From the NCBI GenBank assembly GCA_030604195.1, contig JAUVWI010000006.1:17994-81993 (forward strand): 64,000 bases of DNA, written 5' to 3'. A program made the translations under genes and the position numbers. Positions 59,727-64,000 of the stretch are shown here, piece after piece (positions within the stretch are counted from its first letter, which is position 1; the number at the start of each line of letters is the position of its first letter). The DNA is from Spirochaetales bacterium. GTDB taxonomy: Bacteria; Spirochaetota; Spirochaetia; SZUA-6; DRHE01. Below the pieces are notes generated by a model, which saw only the letters and a list, made by a program, of their open reading frames with translations, ran no database searches and had not been told where the DNA came from.

Positions 59727-60674
59727 ATGAGTGTAAGGAGCATCAGTTACAAACGGGGTTTACGCACCAGAAGTATGATAAGCACCGGAATCCTCGTGAC
59801 AGTTACCGCCTTTTTCTTAACTTTGCCTCTTTTTGCAGGGTCCTATAAACAGATTCTCCTAACCAATATTTTTATGTATATCGTGTTGGCCCTGGCCTGG
59901 TCTTTTTTCTCGGGCCCGACAGGATATATTTCTCTGGCCCCTGCCGCATTTTTCGGTCTTGGACTCTATGTGTCAGCCGGCTTCGGAGAGATGGTACCCT
60001 TTCCGGTACTTATCCTTATAGGAGGCATAGCCGGGTTCATCCTCGCTTTCTTTGTCGGGGTTATTACCTTGAGGCTCAGGGGGATCTATTTTTCAATTTT
60101 TACCTTCGTGCTGGTGGAACTGATCAAGCACGTCCTTTTGTGGTGGGAGGTAAATATCATGTGTACCCGTGGAAGATTCGTGATTGTCCTCGATATTCAG
60201 ACCGTTTACTATGCCATGTTTATAATCCTGCTGATATTACTTTTCTTTACCTACTATCTAAAAAAGTCCAAATTCGGACTGGCACTATGGAGCATCGGAC
60301 AGTTCGAGGAAGCATCCTCACATATAGGCATAAACGTAACCATGGTTAAGACTCTGGGTTTTGCAAGCAGCGCATTTTTTATGGCGGCAGCCGGTGCGGC
60401 TATTGCGACACGATGGACATACATAGATCCCTATATCGCCTTCAACCCGGTGTTTTCCTTTATGCCTGTCGTGATGGCAATATTCGGAGGGATGGGGCAA
60501 ATATACGGTCCCATTATGGGTGCAGCTATTTTAGCCTTTCTGGAAGAGTTGCTGATAACAAAATTCCCTTATTATTACATGCTGATTTTCGGTACGATAC
60601 TCATACTGATCATCCTGTTCCTGCCTGAGGGTCTTGCAGGGCTGTTTCGGAAGTGGCGAAAGAGAGGAGACTGA
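59727..60674 (+). CDS. livM: Branched-chain amino acid-type permease LivM
   Basis: The start is ATG 59727 (MSVRSISYKRG), eight bases after GGGAG and 4 bases after the livH stop; the longer frame from 59625 lies inside livH. The 315-residue protein has a membrane topology like LivH: WSFFSGPTGYISLAPAAFFGLGLY (parts), LRLRGIYFSIFTFVLVELI (~115), the coupling helix GLALWSIGQFEEASSHIGINV and GGMGQIYGPIMGAAILAFLEEL. Partner of LivH in a heterodimeric pore. Confidence 0.91.
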   Translation: MSVRSISYKRGLRTRSMISTGILVTVTAFFLTLPLFAGSYKQILLTNIFMYIVLALAWSFFSGPTGYISLAPAAFFGLGLYVSAGFGEMVPFPVLILIGGIAGFILAFFVGVITLRLRGIYFSIFTFVLVELIKHVLLWWEVNIMCTRGRFVIVLDIQTVYYAMFIILLILLFFTYYLKKSKFGLALWSIGQFEEASSHIGINVTMVKTLGFASSAFFMAAAGAAIATRWTYIDPYIAFNPVFSFMPVVMAIFGGMGQIYGPIMGAAILAFLEELLITKFPYYYMLIFGTILILIILFLPEGLAGLFRKWRKRGD

Positions 60675-60680
60675 GAATCC

Positions 60681-61415
60681 ATGCGATTACTTGAAGGTGA
60701 AGGTGTTACGAAATATTTTGGAGGATTACGCGCTGTCGCCGGAGTCGATTTTTATATCAATAAAGGCGAGATCCTGGGGCTGATCGGACCAAACGGCGCC
60801 GGCAAAACAACCCTGTTCGATCTCATATCCGGCGCCCTGCCTCTAAGATCCGGGACCATTAGGTTTAAGGGTAAAACAATCAGCGGCCAGAAGCCTTATA
60901 GAATATGTAAGGCAGGTCTGGCAAGGACCTTTCAATCCGTGACAGTGTTTGCCGATATGCCGGTCCTTTTAAATTTAATACTGGGTTCACACTTCGGAAG
61001 AACCGACAGAATATCATCGGCGGAAGCATACGCGGAGGCCGTGAAGCTGCTGGAGTTTGTGGGTCTTTCCGGAATGGAGGACCTTGCTGCAAAGGATCTG
61101 ACCCTCGCAAATCAGAAAAGGCTGGAGGTAGCGAGGGCACTGGCAACAAAACCGGAATTACTGCTTCTCGATGAGCTTATCGCGGGATTGAATCCCACCG
61201 AGACAGGAGAGGTGATGGATCTGGTCAAGCAGATCCATGAAATGAATATTACGATCGTCATGATAGAGCATGTTATGAAAGCGATTATGACGATTTGTGA
61301 CCGTATCATTGTGCTGCACCACGGGGAGAAGATAGAGGAAGGATCCCCTCGTGATATTTCTACAAGTGAAAAGGTAATCGAGGTGTATCTGGGAGAGCAG
61401 CCGGATTATCAATGA
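60681..61415 (+). CDS. livG: Branched-chain amino acid-type ATPase LivG
   Basis: A 244-residue ATPase: [20 protein letters not shown], Walker [18 protein letters not shown] (~34-50), Q-loop [10 protein letters not shown], switch [17 protein letters not shown]. Two conserved sites deviate: the signature reads [15 protein letters not shown] where LSYGQQRR-like is usual, and Walker B reads [15 protein letters not shown] with Leu in place of Pro after DE. The rest is standard. Overlaps livF by the ATGA at 61412 but livF probably starts later. Confidence 0.9.
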   Translation: MRLLEGEGVTKYFGGLRAVAGVDFYINKGEILGLIGPNGAGKTTLFDLISGALPLRSGTIRFKGKTISGQKPYRICKAGLARTFQSVTVFADMPVLLNLILGSHFGRTDRISSAEAYAEAVKLLEFVGLSGMEDLAAKDLTLANQKRLEVARALATKPELLLLDELIAGLNPTETGEVMDLVKQIHEMNITIVMIEHVMKAIMTICDRIIVLHHGEKIEEGSPRDISTSEKVIEVYLGEQPDYQ

Positions 61416-61438
61416 AGTGGAACCGGAGGATCGTTCGA

Positions 61439-62143
61439 ATGCTGGAAGTTAACAACATTGAAACACGCTACGATAAAATACAGGCTTTGTGGGGTGTTTC
61501 CCTCCGGGTTGAGGAGCGGGAGATAGTCGCCCTCATCGGCGCCAACGGTGCCGGTAAAACTACCCTGGTAAATACCCTTACCGGGCTTGTGTCTCCGACT
61601 TCCGGTACTGTGACTTTTATGGGAAAAAATATCGACGGGCTGGCGCCGCATCAAATCGCTGAACTCGGTATTTCCCACATACCCGAGGGGGGAAGACTTT
61701 TCCCAACTATGTCGATACGGGAGAATCTGGAAATGGGAGCCTATACCAAAGCCAACTGGAAGGAACGAAAAACGACAATGGAACAGGTGTATGCTCTCTT
61801 TCCCCGGCTTAAGGAACGGGAGAAACAGTTAGCCAGGACATTGAGCGGCGGTGAAAAACAGATGCTCGCAATAGGCCGGAGTCTTATGTCCCGACCGAAA
61901 CTATGTATATTTGACGAGCCTTCCCACGGACTGGCTCCGATTATGATCCTGCAGCTCTTCCGAATTATCCAGGATTTGTGTAAGGAGGGGCTCACGGTCT
62001 TTATGATCGAGCAGAACGTACGCCAAGCACTGGATATCGCCGGCAGGGCGTATGTGATGGAAAACGGGCGTATCGTCTCAGAAGGGAAGAGCAGGGAGCT
62101 GCTGAACAATAATCATATAAAAAAAGCATATTTGGGGTTATAA
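61439..62143 (+). CDS. livF: Branched-chain amino acid-type ATPase LivF
   Basis: A 234-residue ATPase starting at ATG 61439 (MLEVNNIETRYDKIQALWGV), eight bases after GGAGGA; the ATG at 61412 would add nine basic residues not typical of LivF. Walker [16 protein letters not shown] (~35-49), signature LSGGEKQMLAIGRSL (~134-148), Walker B LCIFDEPSHGLAP, switch FMIEQNVRQAL. With LivG it energises LivHM. Last gene of the operon, convergent with the C_GCAxxG_C_C gene 21 bases away. Confidence 0.92.
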   Translation: MLEVNNIETRYDKIQALWGVSLRVEEREIVALIGANGAGKTTLVNTLTGLVSPTSGTVTFMGKNIDGLAPHQIAELGISHIPEGGRLFPTMSIRENLEMGAYTKANWKERKTTMEQVYALFPRLKEREKQLARTLSGGEKQMLAIGRSLMSRPKLCIFDEPSHGLAPIMILQLFRIIQDLCKEGLTVFMIEQNVRQALDIAGRAYVMENGRIVSEGKSRELLNNNHIKKAYLGL

Positions 62144-62164
62144 CATTTTCGCAAGCTCGGTACT

Positions 62165-62794
62165 TCACTCCATACTATCGATAATGATCTCAGCGGCAAG
62201 TCGGGCTCCAATCCCCGGTAGCAGACCACACTTTTCAAACCCCTTCGCCCTGGCGAAGGCCTCCATATTCTCATGGCTGGCGGCAGGATCCATGTAACGT
62301 CCCAATACCACCTTTTCCTGGATGGCAGGGCATACTACAGAACCTACCTCCGCTTCAAAGCGGGGCATAAATTTCCGGGCAGCCTGTATGGTTGCGCCGG
62401 TAGCTTCGTAATCCAGCATGTCATCACTGCCAAAATAGAGCCCAAGGGCAATCAGGGCCCCGGTTACACCCCCACACATCCAGCCGGTCCCACCGAAACC
62501 GGGAAATGGGGACAGGGCTTTTATAATCTCCATATTGCCCAGGCCGAACTCTTCCATCACGGCAAGCGCCGTACTTCTGGCACAGTTGCGGGCAAGAAGA
62601 TTATATTCCTCGCCCCGCCGCTGAACACGATCCAGGATCTGCTGCTTATGGGTTATAATCTTGTCCCGGTTCAGGGTCTTCCTGGCGATCCCCTCTAAAG
62701 ATAGTTTCTTATACCCGGCCTCAATGGCCGGCATATCCCAGGCTCTTTCTGCCAGTTCCCGCACCCGTGCCTTTAGCGCCTTGTACCCTGCCAT
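62165..62794 (-). CDS. C_GCAxxG_C_C family redox-type protein
   Basis: A 209-residue soluble protein of the C_GCAxxG_C_C family, small putative redox or metal-cofactor proteins. The core has NCARSTALAVMEEFGLG (~70-86) and GFGGTGWMCGGVTGALIALGLYFG (parts, ~99-122), with later cysteines in SVVCPAIQ and FEKCGLLPG. A ~65-residue helical N-terminal extension precedes the core. Family members often sit near aldehyde ferredoxin oxidoreductase and other ferredoxin-dependent enzymes, as here (AOR-moaD-this gene). Its reaction is unknown. Confidence 0.8.
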   Translation of the reverse strand: MAGYKALKARVRELAERAWDMPAIEAGYKKLSLEGIARKTLNRDKIITHKQQILDRVQRRGEEYNLLARNCARSTALAVMEEFGLGNMEIIKALSPFPGFGGTGWMCGGVTGALIALGLYFGSDDMLDYEATGATIQAARKFMPRFEAEVGSVVCPAIQEKVVLGRYMDPAASHENMEAFARAKGFEKCGLLPGIGARLAAEIIIDSME

Positions 62795-62838
62795 TAATTA
62801 TCTCCTTATTTTTTATAGAGTGATATGGACCCATGGTA

Positions 62839-63078
62839 TTATCCACCGGGAACAACCTGAAAAACGCTCACAGGGACTCCTGCCCGTATTGTATCATCCG
62901 CCTTCAGTATCTTACCCTCCATAGTAACCACTGGCTCTTTGGATTCTGAGATTTCCAGAAGGGTGAGGAGGTCTTTGGCAGTCGCCCCACCTGGAATCTC
63001 AACCTCAATGCCCTGTGAATGGTCATAACCGGGGAAACATCGGCTCAAAGTCCCATATAATTTGACTTTTATCTCCAT
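62839..63078 (-). CDS. MoaD/ThiS-type sulfur carrier protein
   Basis: A 79-residue ubiquitin-like beta-grasp protein ending in the required Gly-Gly (QVVPGG), which is thiocarboxylated to donate sulfur in molybdopterin synthesis. Blocks: KVKLYGTLSRCFPGYD, VEIPGGATAKDLLTLLEI and the late DDTIRAGVPVSVFQVV. Dedicated MoaD-like genes next to tungsten-dependent AOR genes are common, because that enzyme needs a tungsto-bispyranopterin. It starts 12 bases after the AOR stop, so it is co-transcribed. Confidence 0.88.
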   Translation of the reverse strand: MEIKVKLYGTLSRCFPGYDHSQGIEVEIPGGATAKDLLTLLEISESKEPVVTMEGKILKADDTIRAGVPVSVFQVVPGG

Positions 63079-63090
63079 TCCGAATTTCCT

Positions 63091-64000
63091 TTAGAAGTCA
63101 AAGGTTCTGTCAAGCTCCTCGTCACTGATGGAAAAGACTGTGTTATGGGGGGGGAGGGGTTCTTCGTAGTAAAATCTGGGCAATCGATCGTCCTTTCTTG
63201 TAAACCCCGCCTTCTTGTTGAACTCCCTCTCTGCTTTCAACACCCGGATACCCATGGCACGGGGGAAGTCATCCGGTCCAAGCTGCGTGCCTAATTTAGC
63301 ATTGAGCACCTTCAGAAACGCCTCGCCGGCTTCAGGAGTCAACAGGGCTACGCTCGCCATGAAGCACAGTCCTATAGAGTCGAAAGCGGCCATGGCGATT
63401 TGAAGGTTTCTGGAGGCCTCAACCTGTCCATCTTTTTTTAATGGATCAAGCATACCTTCCAGATAGGCTCCGATCAGGTTGCCCGCCGTATGATCGGCGC
63501 CCATGGGTGAGGTGGCAAAAGTAACGCCATGACCCAGCATGGCCCTGGGATCATACGCGGCAATACTCTGACCCTTAACCACGGGAACCCGGTCGTGGTT
63601 GAAATGCTTACCTACAGCGGCAGGACCGTTTCCAAGAATCTTACCGAATGCTGTGCCATTGCCGATTTCTTCCACCATCTCTATGGCTGCCTTATGATCT
63701 CCAAACTTCTTATACCCGGCATCCATAGCAACCGCAACAGCCACCCCCGTGCTCATGGTGTCAACGCCGATGTCATCACACAGGTTATCGAGTTGAGCAA
63801 TTGTGTCCAGATCAGTAATGCCGGTCATACCGCCCATAGACCAGATGGTCTCATACTCCAGGGAACCGGTTATATACCCTAATTCCGGTCGATTTGTGTA
63901 CACTACACCGGTTTGATTGTGCCCGTTGTTAATGACAAACGTGGTGTTGTTGTGACATTGTGATCGAATAGCTCTCGGTTGACAAAGCAGGTTCCTTGTC
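63091..64000 (-). CDS. aor: Aldehyde ferredoxin oxidoreductase (tungsten), C-terminal part, cut by window edge
   Basis: The frame is open to the right edge, so only the last ~303 residues are seen. Family marks: EYETIWSMGGMTGITDLDTI, DNLCDDIGVDTMSTGVAVAVAMDAG (parts), ATSPMGADHTAGNLIGAYLEG (the conserved GADHT), and AFDSIGLCFMASVALL, where the Cys is the late cluster ligand. The earlier cluster region shows only two cysteines, LLCQPRAIRSQCHNN (C-x8-C), where AOR proteins normally have C-x2-C-x3-C. The enzyme oxidises aldehydes to acids with ferredoxin. Which aldehyde is unknown. Confidence 0.85.
   Translation of the reverse strand, partial: TRNLLCQPRAIRSQCHNNTTFVINNGHNQTGVVYTNRPELGYITGSLEYETIWSMGGMTGITDLDTIAQLDNLCDDIGVDTMSTGVAVAVAMDAGYKKFGDHKAAIEMVEEIGNGTAFGKILGNGPAAVGKHFNHDRVPVVKGQSIAAYDPRAMLGHGVTFATSPMGADHTAGNLIGAYLEGMLDPLKKDGQVEASRNLQIAMAAFDSIGLCFMASVALLTPEAGEAFLKVLNAKLGTQLGPDDFPRAMGIRVLKAEREFNKKAGFTRKDDRLPRFYYEEPLPPHNTVFSISDEELDRTFDF

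Noticed and set aside
1..64000. CRISPR arrays, rRNA genes, prophage genes or intact transposases
   Set aside because: I looked for regular spaced repeats, rRNA-like stretches and typical mobile genes on both strands and found none.

Overview
The window looks like chromosomal DNA of a diderm, free-living, anaerobic bacterium of the Spirochaetota type. This placement is inferred from gene content, not from a marker gene: loose-lipobox and 'AFSGGQ'-type export signals, FecR and PEGA proteins, a chemotaxis cheY-cheD cluster with soluble MCP-like partners, a double cyclic-nucleotide-domain protein, and a tungsten-enzyme (AOR) locus. Most of it is ordinary, densely packed core genome. One short decaying accessory patch lies beside a tRNA-Cys gene.

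Layout. 1-3.7 kb: FecR protein (cut by the window edge), facing a chemotaxis operon (two coiled-coil MCP-like proteins, cheY, cheD). 3.8-9.2 kb: sugar-type ABC ATPase with a solute-binding lipoprotein, a YhcC-type radical SAM protein, a small conserved protein, and a PLP aminotransferase with tandemly duplicated promoters. 9.2-12.8 kb: ferrous-iron locus feoB-feoA-feoA2-dtxR with DtxR-like operators. 12.9-17.9 kb: histidine operon hisG-HAD-hisB-hisH-hisF-hisA/IE, preceded by a promoter and a 37-codon leader peptide with seven His codons. 18-21.7 kb: a large GlnE with ACT-like N-terminal domains. 21.8-28.4 kb: dipeptide/oligopeptide ABC operon and a TetR regulator. 28.5-31.9 kb: MCP receptor, cupin, gpsA.

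31.9-34.8 kb is the accessory patch: a gutted radical SAM gene, a DUF4258/YgiT toxin-antitoxin-like pair and a frameshifted PEGA gene. A 21-bp direct repeat flanks the last two, next to tRNA-Cys. 34.8-46.8 kb: HAD phosphatase, MFS transporter, cNMP-binding protein, the run cysS-ECF sigma-anti-sigma-secreted protein-transglutaminase-like protein, murB-mgtE and a secreted protein. 47-48.3 kb: acetate kinase.

48.4-57.1 kb is one cobalamin salvage and remodelling operon, btuF-btuC-btuD-cbiP-cbiB-cobU-cobT-cobS-cbiR, behind a B12 riboswitch whose expression platform can hide the btuF ribosome-binding site. 57.2-62.1 kb: a branched-chain-amino-acid-type transporter, livKHMGF. 62.2-64 kb: a converging C_GCAxxG_C_C protein, a MoaD-like sulfur carrier and an aldehyde ferredoxin oxidoreductase cut by the right edge.

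The main surprises are the histidine leader peptide, the HisA-HisI-HisE fusion, the ACT-GlnE, the riboswitch-controlled operon ending in a CbiR-like gene, and the repeat-flanked decaying patch. No CRISPR array, rRNA, prophage or intact transposase was seen.
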